Below, piece after piece: positions 21,628 to 30,614 of a stretch of DNA of 64,000 nucleotides. Within the stretch, counting starts at the first letter, position 1, and every line of letters starts with the position of its first letter. Both the position numbers and the translations under genes were made by a program. The DNA is taken from the NCBI RefSeq assembly GCF_028682175.1, contig NZ_JANHKS010000019.1:36971-100970 (forward strand). Reading direction: 5' to 3'. The notes beneath the pieces are model-generated. The model was not told where the DNA came from. It searched no databases and worked only from the letters and a program-made list of their open reading frames with translations. Source of the stretch: Pseudomonas putida (GTDB taxonomy: Bacteria > Pseudomonadota > Gammaproteobacteria > Pseudomonadales > Pseudomonadaceae).

Positions 21628-21654
21628 TGCGGGGCTCCTTGAAGTGTTTACTTA

Positions 21655-21771
21655 CGTAGCAGCACGGCTTGCCGGCGGGTGCGGTGTGTCAGGCGACCAT
21701 GATGTTGCTGATCCACCGCTCCCGCCGGCAAGCGGAACGCCGCCCGGCCGGGCTGCTACGGGGTATGTGTG
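21655..21771. repeat. REP inverted pair (family A), one arm altered
   Basis: CGTAGCAGCACGGCTTGCCG faces CCGCCGGCAAGC, but the second arm is interrupted by about 18 extra bases before GGCTGCTACGGGG. It lies between iolB and iolA. Confidence 0.8.
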
Positions 21772-21775
21772 AGGT

Positions 21776-22585
21776 TTAGAGATCCAGCAGCCACTGATGC
21801 TGCGGATCATTGTGAAATTGCCAGGCGCGCTTGGGCCCGGCCATCACGTTCAGGTAATAAGACTCGTAGCCATAGGGCACGCTGACCGGGTGGTAGCCCT
21901 TGGGCACCGTGACCAGGTCGTTGTTTTCCACGGCCATGGCCTGGTCGATGCTGCGATCGTCGGTGTACACCCGCTGGAAGATGAAGCCCTGTGGCGGGTT
22001 GATCTGGTGGTAGTAGGTCTCCTCCAGAAAACTCTCGTGGGGCAGGTCGTCCTTGTCGTGCTTGTGCGGCGGGTAGCTGGATGAATGACCCGACGGCGTG
22101 CGCACTTCCACCACCAGCAGCGAATGGGCAGGCTCCGAATCCGGCAGGATGTCGCACACATAACGGGTGTTGGCCGCCTTGCCGCGCACGCTGCGCTTCA
22201 TGGTGTCGGGCTTGATCAAGCGTGCAGGCAGATCCCCTTCCGGATTGCCGGGCGCCGCACACACCGCGATCTGCACAGCGCTCAAGGCCACCACCTGCGC
22301 CTGGCTGCCGGGCGGCAGGTACACGGCGAAGGGCGATTTGTCTTCGAACACCGATTGCCGGTCGCCGATGTTTTCCCAGTTGAAGGCGCCCTGCCCCGGC
22401 GCTTCGCCGCTGACACTGACGCGCCCGCTGAGCAGCACCAGGCACAGCTCCTTGTCGCCCGCGCTGACCGGCAGACGCTCGCCCACTGTCAGGCGATGGG
22501 CAGCAAACCCGACGTACTCCAGCACGCCCTCACCCAGGGCCACCACATCGCGCCCTTCAGCCTTGCTCTTGACCAGAAGATTCAT
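21776..22585 (-). CDS. iolB: 5-deoxy-glucuronate isomerase IolB
   Basis: A 269-residue double-cupin enzyme that isomerises 5-deoxyglucuronate to 5-dehydro-2-deoxygluconate. The second cupin carries the metal-binding pattern SSYPPHKHDKDDLPHESFLEE near residues 175-195 (His, His and Glu) followed by GFIFQRVYTDDRS. The C-terminus (MAGPKRAWQFHNDPQHQWL) is typical. I place the start at ATG 22585, with GGGAG nine bases upstream and two bases after the iolE stop; the longer frame to 22933 is a shadow of iolE. Confidence 0.94.
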   Translation of the reverse strand: MNLLVKSKAEGRDVVALGEGVLEYVGFAAHRLTVGERLPVSAGDKELCLVLLSGRVSVSGEAPGQGAFNWENIGDRQSVFEDKSPFAVYLPPGSQAQVVALSAVQIAVCAAPGNPEGDLPARLIKPDTMKRSVRGKAANTRYVCDILPDSEPAHSLLVVEVRTPSGHSSSYPPHKHDKDDLPHESFLEETYYHQINPPQGFIFQRVYTDDRSIDQAMAVENNDLVTVPKGYHPVSVPYGYESYYLNVMAGPKRAWQFHNDPQHQWLLDL

Positions 22586-22587
22586 GT

Positions 22588-23496
22588 TCACAAACTCCCT
22601 TGTTGTTGCGCAGCGGCCAGCAGGCTGCGCAGGGTGTCGTAGCCTTTCTTCGCATAGACATAGCTGGGTGCGACCGCAGGATCCTGCTCGGCCTCGACCA
22701 CCAGCCAGCCCTCGTAGCGCGCCTTTATCAGCACATCGAGCAGGGCAGCGAAATCGATGTCGCCATCGCCCGGCACTGTAAAAGTCCCATTGACGATGCA
22801 ATCCGGAAAGCTCCACAAATTGTTGCGCGCCAATTGCACCACCGGTTTGCGCACGTCCTTGAAGTGCACATGGCACACCCGGTCGATATGCTTGCGCAGC
22901 ACCGCAAGCGGCTCGCCACCGCCCATGTAGCAATGGCCCGAATCGAACAGCAGGCCCACTTCACTGCCGGTCAGCGCCATCAGTTTGTCGATGTCTTCAG
23001 GGGATTCGACATAGGCGCCCATGTGGTGGTGATACGCCAGGCGCACGCCTTGTGACAAGGTGAAACGCGCAAGCTCCGTGAGTTTGTCCGCGTATTGCTG
23101 CCACGCCGCCTCGCTGTGAAAACGCGGACGCTCCACTAGGCGAATGCGCTGGCCCTGGATCGAGTCGGCCACCTCACCGTAGACCAGCACCTTGGCGCCG
23201 TTGTGCTTGAGCAGCTCGACGTGTCCGGCGATGGCTTCGATCTCTTCGGCCACCGAGCGGCTGGCCAGGCGGCTGGAGTACCAGCCCGACACCAGCGCCA
23301 GGTCATAGGGCTTGAGCACATCGGCAACACCCTTGGCGTCCTTGGGGAACTTGCCGTTGAGTTCGAAGCCTTCGTAACCGATTTCCCGGCCCTCGCTCAA
23401 GGCGGTGCTCAGTGGGGTTTCGCCGCCCAGGGCCGGCAGGTCGTCGTTGCTCCAGGAAATCGGGTTGATGCCAATTCGGATTGCAGAAGCGTGCAT
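22588..23496 (-). CDS. iolE: myo-Inosose-2 dehydratase IolE
   Basis: A 302-residue TIM-barrel (xylose-isomerase-like) metal enzyme that dehydrates scyllo-inosose to trihydroxycyclohexane-1,2-dione. The N-terminus IRIGINPISWSNDDLPALGG and metal-site segments LAYHHHMGAYVES, LLFDSGHCYMGG and VHFKDVR are characteristic. It starts at ATG 23496, 63 bases after the iolC stop, and ends two bases before iolB, so iolC-iolE-iolB are probably on one transcript. Confidence 0.95.
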   Translation of the reverse strand: MHASAIRIGINPISWSNDDLPALGGETPLSTALSEGREIGYEGFELNGKFPKDAKGVADVLKPYDLALVSGWYSSRLASRSVAEEIEAIAGHVELLKHNGAKVLVYGEVADSIQGQRIRLVERPRFHSEAAWQQYADKLTELARFTLSQGVRLAYHHHMGAYVESPEDIDKLMALTGSEVGLLFDSGHCYMGGGEPLAVLRKHIDRVCHVHFKDVRKPVVQLARNNLWSFPDCIVNGTFTVPGDGDIDFAALLDVLIKARYEGWLVVEAEQDPAVAPSYVYAKKGYDTLRSLLAAAQQQGSL

Positions 23497-23558
23497 GGCT
23501 GGACCTTTGTTGTTTTTTTCGCGTTGAACATGGGATTGCAGCGGATCAGGTCAGGTGC

Positions 23559-25496
23559 TCAGCCCCGCGCCTCGCGCCAGGATTCGATCAGGAAACCGAA
23601 GGTGCTCTGCACCCGGCTGATGAGCCCGGCGTCGTCGATTTCCCCTTCCAGCCAGGCGCGGCTGGGTTCGTGGAAAATCGTGCGGCCCACGGCAAACCCG
23701 CGGCAGGTCGAACTGCGGCTCGCTTCGCGAAAACCTGCGGCCAAGGCTTCGGCCGGTGCGTTCAGGCCCAGCAACACGACGCCACGGCAGTAAGGGTCGC
23801 GCTCCTGAATCAGTGCATCGAGCTGTTCCCAGACGTGCGCCGGCTGGGTTTCGATCTTCCACCACGCAGGGTAAATCCCCAGATTGTAGAGGCGTTTGAG
23901 GGAGCGATAGATCACCTCGGGGTGAGTGCTGGGGTGATCCTTGGGCGGAATGACCTCCAGCAACAATTCATGACCGCTGGCCTGCGACGCCTGATACAGC
24001 CCCATCAGTTGCGCTTCCTGTTCCAGGCGCAGCATGGGTTCGTCATCGGGATGGTATTGCACCAGGCATTTGATGATCTGCTCCTTGGGCCAGGCCATCA
24101 GGTTGCTGCCGATGGAACGGCCATGCTCAAACGCCAGCGGTCGCGAGCCCTGCACTTCGACCGGCCGGGCGATCCACCAGTCGCGGCCGGTGGCAGCGTT
24201 CAGCGAATCCTGGCCGAAGCGTTGATCGGCCAGCAGCCCGACATCGGCGGCAATTCCGCGCCGGGCCAAGTCGGCCTCGACCCGCTCCACCGCCTGAATG
24301 AACAACTGCTTGAGCTGACCGATGCAGGCCAGGTCACGCCCGGCCTTCTGCGCCAGTTCCACCAGTTGTCCACGATGATCGAAGGCGAAAATGAACAGCT
24401 GCTTCCATTCCCGGCGCGGCACGCTGACCTGATGCAGGCGCTGCAGCGTGACGTCCTGGTCGGGCCGGGTGATTGGCACCGGGCTCTGGAACAGGTAGTC
24501 CAGTTCCGCCAGCGTCGGCATGGCCGGGGCACAGGCATGGCGCGACACAACCAGCCCGCCGCAGGCATTGGCCAACTGGCAGCAGCGCTCGTCGCTTTCG
24601 TCGTTGAGCCAGCCTTTCAGAAAACCGGACATGAACGCGTCGCCTGCGCCCAGCACGTTCAGTACCTCGACGCGCACGCCGGGGTGGATCGCGCCGTCTT
24701 CGAGCCGCGCAGGAATCGCTCCATGGATCACCGTGCAGCCTTGCGGCCCGAGCTTGACCACCAGGGTAGCGGCGGTCAGCTCGCGCACGTTACGCAGGGC
24801 GCCGAGCAGGTCGGTCGATCCGCCGGCGATGAGAAATTCTTCTTCGGTGCCGACGATCAGGTCGAAGCGCGGCAGAATGCGCTGCACATGCTGGCTGACA
24901 CTCTGGTTGGCGACGAAACGCGTTTCACCATCGGCCTTGCCGGTCAAGCCCCAGAGCACCGGGCGATAGTCGATGTCCAGCACGCGCTTGACGTTGTGCT
25001 TCTCGGCATAATCGAGCGCCTGGCTGCTGGCCTTGAACACCTGATCGGTGGAGAAATGGGTGCCGGTGATCAACAGCGCCTTGCTCGATGCGATCTGCGC
25101 CTCATCGATGTCTTCGGCGGCCAGGGCCATGTCGGCGCAGTTTTCCCGGTAGAACACCAGCGGGAAGGTTTCGCGATCCTTGATGCCCAGCAGCACCATG
25201 GCCGTCAGGCGTTCGGCATCGACCCTGATGCCGCTGACATCGCAGCCTTCGCGGGCCAGGGATTCCACCAGGAAACGCCCCATGTGATCGTCGCCGACGC
25301 GGGTCAGCATGGCCGACTTCACCCCGAGGCGCGCCGTGCCAAACGCGATGTTGGCGGAGGACCCGCCCAGGTACTTGGCGAAACTTGAGACATCTTCCAG
25401 CCGCGCGCCGATCTGCTGCGCGTACAGGTCCACGCCCAGACGCCCAAGGCACACCACATCCAACTGACGTCCACTGGCAAAACGAGTCTGGCCCAT
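23559..25496 (-). CDS. iolC: IolC kinase fused to DUF2090 aldolase domain
   Basis: A 645-residue bifunctional enzyme. Residues 1 to about 325 form a PfkB-family sugar kinase (5-dehydro-2-deoxygluconokinase) with GGSSANIAFGTARLG near residue 45 and the ATP/anion-hole motif GAGDAFMSGFLKG near residue 280. Residues from about 335 form a DUF2090 domain (KQLFIFAFDHRGQLVELAQK), assigned as the 5-dehydro-2-deoxyphosphogluconate aldolase. The fusion supplies two consecutive steps, and no separate iolJ is present in the window. It is the first leftward gene from the divergent iolR region, which carries two operator-like sites. Confidence 0.94.
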   Translation of the reverse strand: MGQTRFASGRQLDVVCLGRLGVDLYAQQIGARLEDVSSFAKYLGGSSANIAFGTARLGVKSAMLTRVGDDHMGRFLVESLAREGCDVSGIRVDAERLTAMVLLGIKDRETFPLVFYRENCADMALAAEDIDEAQIASSKALLITGTHFSTDQVFKASSQALDYAEKHNVKRVLDIDYRPVLWGLTGKADGETRFVANQSVSQHVQRILPRFDLIVGTEEEFLIAGGSTDLLGALRNVRELTAATLVVKLGPQGCTVIHGAIPARLEDGAIHPGVRVEVLNVLGAGDAFMSGFLKGWLNDESDERCCQLANACGGLVVSRHACAPAMPTLAELDYLFQSPVPITRPDQDVTLQRLHQVSVPRREWKQLFIFAFDHRGQLVELAQKAGRDLACIGQLKQLFIQAVERVEADLARRGIAADVGLLADQRFGQDSLNAATGRDWWIARPVEVQGSRPLAFEHGRSIGSNLMAWPKEQIIKCLVQYHPDDEPMLRLEQEAQLMGLYQASQASGHELLLEVIPPKDHPSTHPEVIYRSLKRLYNLGIYPAWWKIETQPAHVWEQLDALIQERDPYCRGVVLLGLNAPAEALAAGFREASRSSTCRGFAVGRTIFHEPSRAWLEGEIDDAGLISRVQSTFGFLIESWREARG

Positions 25497-25600
25497 GCCG
25501 GCTCCTCATATTTATTGTTATCAGCCAGGCCTGCGTGAGAGGTGCAGGCCGCGTTCGTGAATGCAGACTAGAACGGCATCGCGTCCGGATCAATGATTTT

Positions 25601-25615
25601 TTCTAAATTATTTTC
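25601..25615. promoter_or_regulatory. Putative IolR operator 1 between iolC and iolR
   Basis: TTCTAAATTATTTTC is, on the other strand, close to the GGAAAATAATTTCTA site of the transport operon. It lies about 105 bases before the iolC start. Confidence 0.42.
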
Positions 25616-25619
25616 ATGT

Positions 25620-25634
25620 GGAAATTTTTTTCTA
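25620..25634. promoter_or_regulatory. Putative IolR operator 2 between iolC and iolR
   Basis: GGAAATTTTTTTCTA fits GGAA-N6-TTCC with one mismatch, centred 19 bases from the neighbouring site. Its position between the divergent genes would allow control of iolC and self-control of iolR. Confidence 0.5.
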
Positions 25635-25731
25635 TTTTGCGCAAATGCTGGCAGATCGTGCTAAACAGGCAGGATATAACTGTGAAGCCCTGTAAACTGG
25701 GGCGATAAGAAAAGCTTGAGGATCCGAACGT

Positions 25732-26655
25732 ATGTCCAGCACTGATCAGCCGTCCCTGCCCGACACCGATGACAGCCCCGCGTCGTCCATCACCGCGCCG
25801 GAAACCGCTGATGCCCTGCTCAAGCTGATCACCGCCGAATACGAAAGCCTGCCGCGCCAGCTCAAGCGCATCGCCAGCTACATGAGCCAGCAGAGCGACC
25901 GGATCATGGTCGACCGCATCAGCGACATCGCCCGCGAGTGTGAAGTGCACCCGTCGGCCATCGTGCGGTTTTCCCAGCGGTTCGGTTTCAGTGGCTTCAG
26001 TGAAATGCAGGCGCTGTTTCGCGAGGCCTACACCCACAAGGCCACGCCGGTGCAGAACTACCAGCAACGCATCCGCAGCATGATCGCCAACAAGTCGCAG
26101 AAAGCCAGCGGCGGCGACCTGGCGCGCGAATGCGTGAACGCTACGCTGTCGGGGCTCGAGCGGCTTGCGCTGGAACTGGACGACGAGTCGTTCGAAAAGG
26201 CCGTGGACCTGGTGGTCAACGCGGACAATATCTACGTGGTCGGCGTGCGCCGCTCGTTCGCGGTGGCCGATTATCTGGTCTACAACCTGCAGCACACCAA
26301 CAAGCGCATCCATCTGGTGTCGGGCCTTGGCGGCAGCTATCGCGAGCAGATGCGCAGCGTGCGCGCCAATGACCTGGTAATCGCGATCAGCTTCACGCCT
26401 TATGGCAAGGAGACGCAGCACTGCCTGCGCATTGCCCAGCATCATCAGGCCAAGACGTTGATCATTACCGACAGCAACCTGTCGCCGCTGGCCAAGCGGG
26501 CCAATGCGGTGTTGTTGGTCAATGAGGGGAGCTCGTTTGCGTTTCGTTCATTGAGTGCGACGCTGTGTTTGTGTCAGGCGTTGTTTATCGCTGTGGCGTA
26601 TCGGTTGGAATTGAAGGTGGATGAGATTTCGGAGCAGGTGGGGTTTGAGGATTGA
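25732..26655 (+). CDS. iolR: MurR/RpiR-family transcriptional regulator, probable inositol repressor
   Basis: A 307-residue regulator with an N-terminal HTH_6 domain (about residues 25-105; DRISDIARECEVHPSAIVRF) and a C-terminal SIS sugar-phosphate-binding domain (about 140-270; NADNIYVVGVRRSFAVADY). It is divergent from iolC. In Sinorhizobium the homologous IolR represses iol genes until a phosphorylated catabolic intermediate accumulates, so the same role is likely. Four similar AT-rich palindromes at the two control regions support this. A TATAAC at 25675-25680 is a possible -10 box. Confidence 0.88.
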   Translation: MSSTDQPSLPDTDDSPASSITAPETADALLKLITAEYESLPRQLKRIASYMSQQSDRIMVDRISDIARECEVHPSAIVRFSQRFGFSGFSEMQALFREAYTHKATPVQNYQQRIRSMIANKSQKASGGDLARECVNATLSGLERLALELDDESFEKAVDLVVNADNIYVVGVRRSFAVADYLVYNLQHTNKRIHLVSGLGGSYREQMRSVRANDLVIAISFTPYGKETQHCLRIAQHHQAKTLIITDSNLSPLAKRANAVLLVNEGSSFAFRSLSATLCLCQALFIAVAYRLELKVDEISEQVGFED

Positions 26656-26689
26656 GGTTTTTTGGTTTTTGGTTTAAGGGTTTTAGGGC

Positions 26690-26983
26690 GGGTACATATC
26701 CGTTTGCGAAAGTGACGCTGATTCACCTTTCCGCCCTTACGGCGGGTCACTTTGTTTCGGCAAAGTAACCAAACCATTTGCGACAGGCTGGGCCGCGACT
26801 TCGTCTCGGTTCCCTCACTCCGGCGCCGCTCCGTGGGTCCGCCGTGATGGGCCATCCATGGCCCGCACGGCTTTCGCGGCGTCCTGCCGCTCAACCCACT
26901 CCGCAACGCCTGCGTTCGGCCTGGCGCCTTAACGTCGCGTTCGGCGGCGCCTGCACCATCGCGTATGAAGATCAAAATCAAAG
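26690..26983 (+). repeat. Dispersed ~370-bp repeat, copy A (short, diverged left end)
   Basis: Shares with the copies at 40428, 63557 and (inverted) 27187 the blocks CGACAGGCTGGG, GGCGCCGCTCCG, CACGGCTTTCGCGGC and GGCCTGGCGCCTTAACGTCG, ending in GATCAAAATCAAA. The first ~80 bases differ from the other copies and the left-end CACGCTC/GAGCGTG hairpin is missing. Confidence 0.85.
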
Positions 26984-27002
26984 GCTCTGGGTGAACACCG
27001 AC

Positions 27003-27175
27003 CCGTAGCAGCACGGCTTGCCGGCGGGAGCGATCTCGAGGACGCGATCGTCCGAATGCGGCCCAGACCAAGCGCGCTCCTGCAGATGCGAGTACCGCCC
27101 CGTAGCAGTCCGGCTTGCCGGCGTCGGCGATCATGAGGCCGCCCCCGCCGGCAAGCCGTGCTGCTACGGGTCGGG
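27003..27175. repeat. REP cluster between inverted repeat copies A and B
   Basis: At least three family A half-sites (CCCGTAGCAGCACGGCTTGC near 27004, CCGTAGCAGTCCGGCTTGCC near 27101, and the inverted copy ending at 27170) plus one family B half (AAGCGCGCTCCTGCAG near 27069). Confidence 0.8.
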
Positions 27176-27186
27176 GGTGTGTTTTA

Positions 27187-27551
27187 GATTTTGATTTTGA
27201 TCTTCTTACGCGGTGGTTCAGACACCGCCGAACGCGACGTAAAGGCGCCAGGCCGAGCGCAGGCGTCGTGTAGGGGGATGAGCGGCAGGAAGCCGCGAAA
27301 GCCGTGCGGGCCATGGATGGCCCATCATGGCGTGCCCCCGGAACGGCGCCGGAGTCGAGGGAAGTCCGAAGGACCCCAGCCAGGAGCAAATGGTTTGCCT
27401 ACTTTCCCGAAAGAAAGTAGGTCGCCCGTAAGGGGCGAAACCCTAAAGCCCAGCCACCGCGAAAACGGATATACACACGACTTCAGCGTCGCAAGAAGAC
27501 GCGGAGCGTCAATAGAGCCGTTACCACGCAGAGCGTGGGAACGATCATCAA
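27187..27551 (-). repeat. Dispersed ~370-bp repeat, copy B (inverted, full length)
   Basis: Reverse-orientation copy. It starts with the TTTGATTTTGATC tail and ends with the hairpin region around CCACGCAGAGCGTGG near 27526. It faces copy A, so A and B form a large inverted structure around the REP cluster. Confidence 0.85.
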
Positions 27552-27559
27552 TACAAAAA

Positions 27560-28564
27560 TCAGAGATCCCGCGCTTCGTTACGCCTGCGCATGCCCTTGG
27601 CCCGTTTCTCCAACACCAGATACACCACCACCGCCAGCATCAGCGGAATCAGGAAATAGATCACCCGATAGCCAATCAGCGCCGCCAGCAACTGCCCCTT
27701 GCTGAACTGATGCTGCATCAGCGTAATGAACACCGTTTCCAGCACCCCAAGCCCCGCCGGGATATGAGCGATGACCCCGGCGATGCTGCTGATCAGCAAA
27801 ATCCCCAGCACCGCCGGATAGAAGGCCTTTTCCGGCAGCAGTATGTAGATCAGCAGCGCCATCAGCCCCCAGTTCAGCGCCCCCAGGCAGGCCTGGCGCA
27901 GTGCCTGGTTCAACGACGGCAAGACCAGCTTCTGCTTGCGAATGGTCCAGGTGCGCCGACGAGAAAAGCGGCACGCCAGAAAATACCCGAAACACACCGC
28001 CAGCAACACGAAGCCGATCAACTGCAGTGTCGTGTCGCCGATCTTCCAGCCTTCGGGCAGGTCGATGAAATCCCCGGCGAACACGAACCCGGCCAGCAGC
28101 ATGTAGCCCAGCCAGTTGGTCACCAGGCTCAGGCTGAGAATGCGTGTGATGGTTGGCACATCCAGCCCCAGGCGAGAATACAAACGGTAACGCAAGGCAA
28201 TCCCGCCGACCCAGGAACTCAGGTTCAGGTTGAAGGCATAACAGACGAAGGTCACCGGCACGATCTGCTTCACCGACAGCTTGTGCTCGGTGTAGCGCCG
28301 CGCCAGCACATCGAATCCGCAATACGTCAGGTAACTGCCCACTGCCACCACAAAGCCCAGCGCCAGGGTGCTGGCCTTGTAGGATTCCAGCGCGTGGGTC
28401 ACCTCGTTCCAGTCCAGATTTCTCACCAGCAGAAACAGCAACACCGGCACTGCGACGAAGAAAAACAGTGTGAACAGGCGCTTTGCCCACTTCAGCCAGG
28501 GGCCGTGTTTGCCAGTGGCCTGCTCCGTGCCTGGGTGCCCGGTTGTCCGCGACAGACCGCTCAT
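27560..28564 (-). CDS. ybhN: YbhN/UPF0104 family membrane protein (lysylphosphatidylglycerol-synthase TM region)
   Basis: A 334-residue membrane protein with about eight helices, of the family that contains the flippase-like part of MprF and E. coli YbhN. Characteristic patterns are NLNLSSWVGGIALRYRLYSRLG near residue 113 and AHIPAGLGVLETVF near residue 265. The start overlaps the clsB stop in an ATGA. As in E. coli, it follows ybhP and ybhO (clsB), suggesting a shared role in phospholipid handling, possibly movement of lipid across or between membranes; this is inference. Confidence 0.9.
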   Translation of the reverse strand: MSGLSRTTGHPGTEQATGKHGPWLKWAKRLFTLFFFVAVPVLLFLLVRNLDWNEVTHALESYKASTLALGFVVAVGSYLTYCGFDVLARRYTEHKLSVKQIVPVTFVCYAFNLNLSSWVGGIALRYRLYSRLGLDVPTITRILSLSLVTNWLGYMLLAGFVFAGDFIDLPEGWKIGDTTLQLIGFVLLAVCFGYFLACRFSRRRTWTIRKQKLVLPSLNQALRQACLGALNWGLMALLIYILLPEKAFYPAVLGILLISSIAGVIAHIPAGLGVLETVFITLMQHQFSKGQLLAALIGYRVIYFLIPLMLAVVVYLVLEKRAKGMRRRNEARDL

Positions 28565-29811
28565 GACGACTTCTCCTGTTCAGGCGCCAATTCATGCTTG
28601 AGCACCTGGGCCTCTGGCAGCCCGTCGGCGGCGCGCATGGGCTTGAGCCGCGGACCGTGTACCGGGAACAGGCCGGCGATGGCAGGGAAATGCCGCAGAA
28701 AGTGGAAGCTCAGGAAGATCATCGGCGCCCGCCACCACTGCCCTTTCGCCAGCCCTTTGAGGTTGGCCTGCTTGCTGTGGGCGGCCGCCAGGTCCTGCAA
28801 GTGCTGATGCAGCTGCTCGTTCAGCGCCCGGTCGCGGATGAACAGATTGGCCTCAAGGTTCAGCGCAAGGCTCAACGGGTCGAGGTTGCTGGAGCCCACG
28901 GTCGACCATTCGTGGTCAATCAGCGCCACCTTGCCGTGCAGCGCACGTTGCTTGTATTCGTGGATCACCACCCCTTCGCGCAGCAGCCAGGTGTAGGTCA
29001 GGCGCGAGCACATGCGCACGAACGGCATGTCCGGCTTGCCTTGCAGGATCAGGGTGACCTTCACCCCCCGACGCGCGGCGTTGCGCAGTTCACGCAGGAA
29101 GCGGTAACTGGGGAAGAAGTACGCATTGGCGATGGTGATGCGCTGTTGGGCGCTGCGCATGGCGAGAAGATATTGCTCTTCGATGTCAGTGGTGTGCTGG
29201 CGATTGTCGCGCTCGGCCAGCAACATGCGCGCAGGGCCCGCCTGGCGGGTTACAGGTTTGAGTGGCGCAAAGGTCTTGCGCAACGCGGGGCTTAGCATGT
29301 TCAGGGTCGAGCGATGGATGTCGGCCACGATAGGGCCGCGCACCAGCACCGCATAATCCTGCTTGGCGGTGATGCCGGTGTCCGCCATGTGATCGACGCT
29401 GTAGTTGATGCCGCCCATGAACGCCAGCTCGCCATCGATCACCACCACCTTGCGGTGCAGGCGGCGGAACAGGTTGGTGCGCATGCCCATGAGCCGCGGC
29501 TGCGGATCGAACAGCTGGATCTGCACACCGGCCTCGATCATCTTCGCCACGAACGCCGAACTCAGGTCACAGGTGCCATAGTCGTCCACGGTGATCACCA
29601 CCCGCACGCCACGGCTGGCCGCCTCGATCACCGCCTGTTGCAGGCCTTCGCCGATGCGGTCTTCGAAGATGATGAAGGTTTCCAGCAACACCTCTTGCCG
29701 GGCCGCACGAATACAGGCGAAGACCTTGCTGAAATAGTCCTCGCCATTGATCAGCAACTCCACCGAGTTGCCGTCCTGCCAGATGCCGCATCGATCGTTG
29801 AATGTCTTCAC
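28561..29811 (-). CDS. clsB: Cardiolipin synthase B (PLD family)
   Basis: A 416-residue phospholipase-D-superfamily enzyme that joins phospholipids to make cardiolipin. Two HKD motifs are visible: HRKVVVIDGELAFMGG (about residue 118) and HGKVALIDHEWSTVGSSN (about residue 295). The start is GTG 29811, with GGAGGTGATC just upstream and the start codon overlapping the ybhP stop (GTGA). A longer frame to 30192 is a ybhP shadow. It overlaps ybhN by four bases at its end. Order and length match E. coli ybhP-ybhO-ybhN. Confidence 0.93.
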   Translation of the reverse strand: MKTFNDRCGIWQDGNSVELLINGEDYFSKVFACIRAARQEVLLETFIIFEDRIGEGLQQAVIEAASRGVRVVITVDDYGTCDLSSAFVAKMIEAGVQIQLFDPQPRLMGMRTNLFRRLHRKVVVIDGELAFMGGINYSVDHMADTGITAKQDYAVLVRGPIVADIHRSTLNMLSPALRKTFAPLKPVTRQAGPARMLLAERDNRQHTTDIEEQYLLAMRSAQQRITIANAYFFPSYRFLRELRNAARRGVKVTLILQGKPDMPFVRMCSRLTYTWLLREGVVIHEYKQRALHGKVALIDHEWSTVGSSNLDPLSLALNLEANLFIRDRALNEQLHQHLQDLAAAHSKQANLKGLAKGQWWRAPMIFLSFHFLRHFPAIAGLFPVHGPRLKPMRAADGLPEAQVLKHELAPEQEKSS

Positions 29812-30614
29812 AGGATCACCTCCACGGCCAGTGGCGCGTGATCGGACAGGTGTGACCAGGGCCGGTTGGACAGGACCTGGGGTTTGGCGATGCTGACGTT
29901 GCGCACGTAGATGCGGTCCAGCCGCAACAGGGGAAAACGCGCCGGAAAGCTCTTGGCCGGAGCGCCGAAGGTTTCGACGAACACTTCGCGCAAGCCGGTC
30001 GAGGCCAGCGCCGCATCGGCCTTCTGCCGCCAGTCGTTGAAGTCTCCGGCGATGATGACCGGCGCATCGGCCGGCAGCCGCGCGACCAGGTCGGCCATCA
30101 GCGCCAGTTGCTGCTGGCGATGAATTTCCTTGAGGCCCAGGTGCACGCACACGGCGTGGACCTCGCCGCAGTCCGGCACCTGCAACACACAATGCAGCAG
30201 GCCGCGCTCTTCGGTGCCGAGGATCGAAATGTCGAGGTTCTCATGGCGCACGATGGGGTATTTGGAGAGCAGCGCGTTGCCGTGATGGCCGTGGGGGTAC
30301 ACCGCGTTGCGACCGTAGGCGAAGTCCTGCCACATGCTGTCGGCGAGGAATTCGTACTGCGAAATGGTCGGCCAGTTCTTGACCTTCTGCGCATGGCTCT
30401 GATGCTCGCCGTGCACCTCTTGGAGGAACACCACATCGGCCGACACGCTGCGCACCGCATCGCGCAGTTCGGGCAGGATGAAGCGCCGGTTGAGAAAACC
30501 GAAGCCCATGTGCATGTTCATGGTCAGCACGTGCAGGGTGATGCGGGTGGACGCCGGCGGTCGTCGGCGGCCGGTGTCCTGGGGGGCGAGGACGCTACTG
30601 GAAATGCTGCTCAA
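29808..30614 (-). CDS. ybhP: Endonuclease/exonuclease/phosphatase family protein YbhP
   Basis: A 268-residue EEP-fold metal-dependent hydrolase. Key segments are LTMNMHMGFGF near residue 30, VVFLQEVHGEH with the catalytic Glu near 65, IIAGDFNDWRQKAD near 185 and the C-terminal WSHLSDHAPLAVEV with Asp-His. The start is TTG 30614, supported by AAGGAG seven bases upstream; it overlaps the DUF72 stop (TTGA). The next Met codon is 31 residues in. The substrate is unknown; coupling with clsB suggests a phospholipid or phosphoester. Confidence 0.88.
   Translation of the reverse strand: MSSISSSVLAPQDTGRRRPPASTRITLHVLTMNMHMGFGFLNRRFILPELRDAVRSVSADVVFLQEVHGEHQSHAQKVKNWPTISQYEFLADSMWQDFAYGRNAVYPHGHHGNALLSKYPIVRHENLDISILGTEERGLLHCVLQVPDCGEVHAVCVHLGLKEIHRQQQLALMADLVARLPADAPVIIAGDFNDWRQKADAALASTGLREVFVETFGAPAKSFPARFPLLRLDRIYVRNVSIAKPQVLSNRPWSHLSDHAPLAVEVIL

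Larger units (their letters stand above)
26656..27559. other. Gene-free 0.9-kb repeat block
   Basis: No credible gene. It consists of two inverted copies of a ~370-bp dispersed element (26690-26983 and 27187-27551) with several REP sequences between them. Open frames here encode Arg/Pro-rich shadows that also appear wherever the element is repeated. Confidence 0.8.

Noticed and set aside
20239..21642. 467-residue rightward frame opposite iolA
   Set aside because: Antisense shadow of a conserved dehydrogenase; composition is His/Arg-rich with no known domain.
23481..25388. 635-residue rightward frame opposite iolC
   Set aside because: Antisense shadow; no domain, and the leftward strand encodes a clear kinase-aldolase fusion.
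26690..27551. Insertion sequence with a transposase
   Set aside because: The inverted copies contain no transposase-like frame or terminal inverted repeats of IS type; they fit a non-coding dispersed repeat.
27191..28807. 538-residue rightward frame over ybhN and the repeat copy
   Set aside because: It crosses a repeat and the antisense of a membrane gene, and is Gln/His/Arg-rich.
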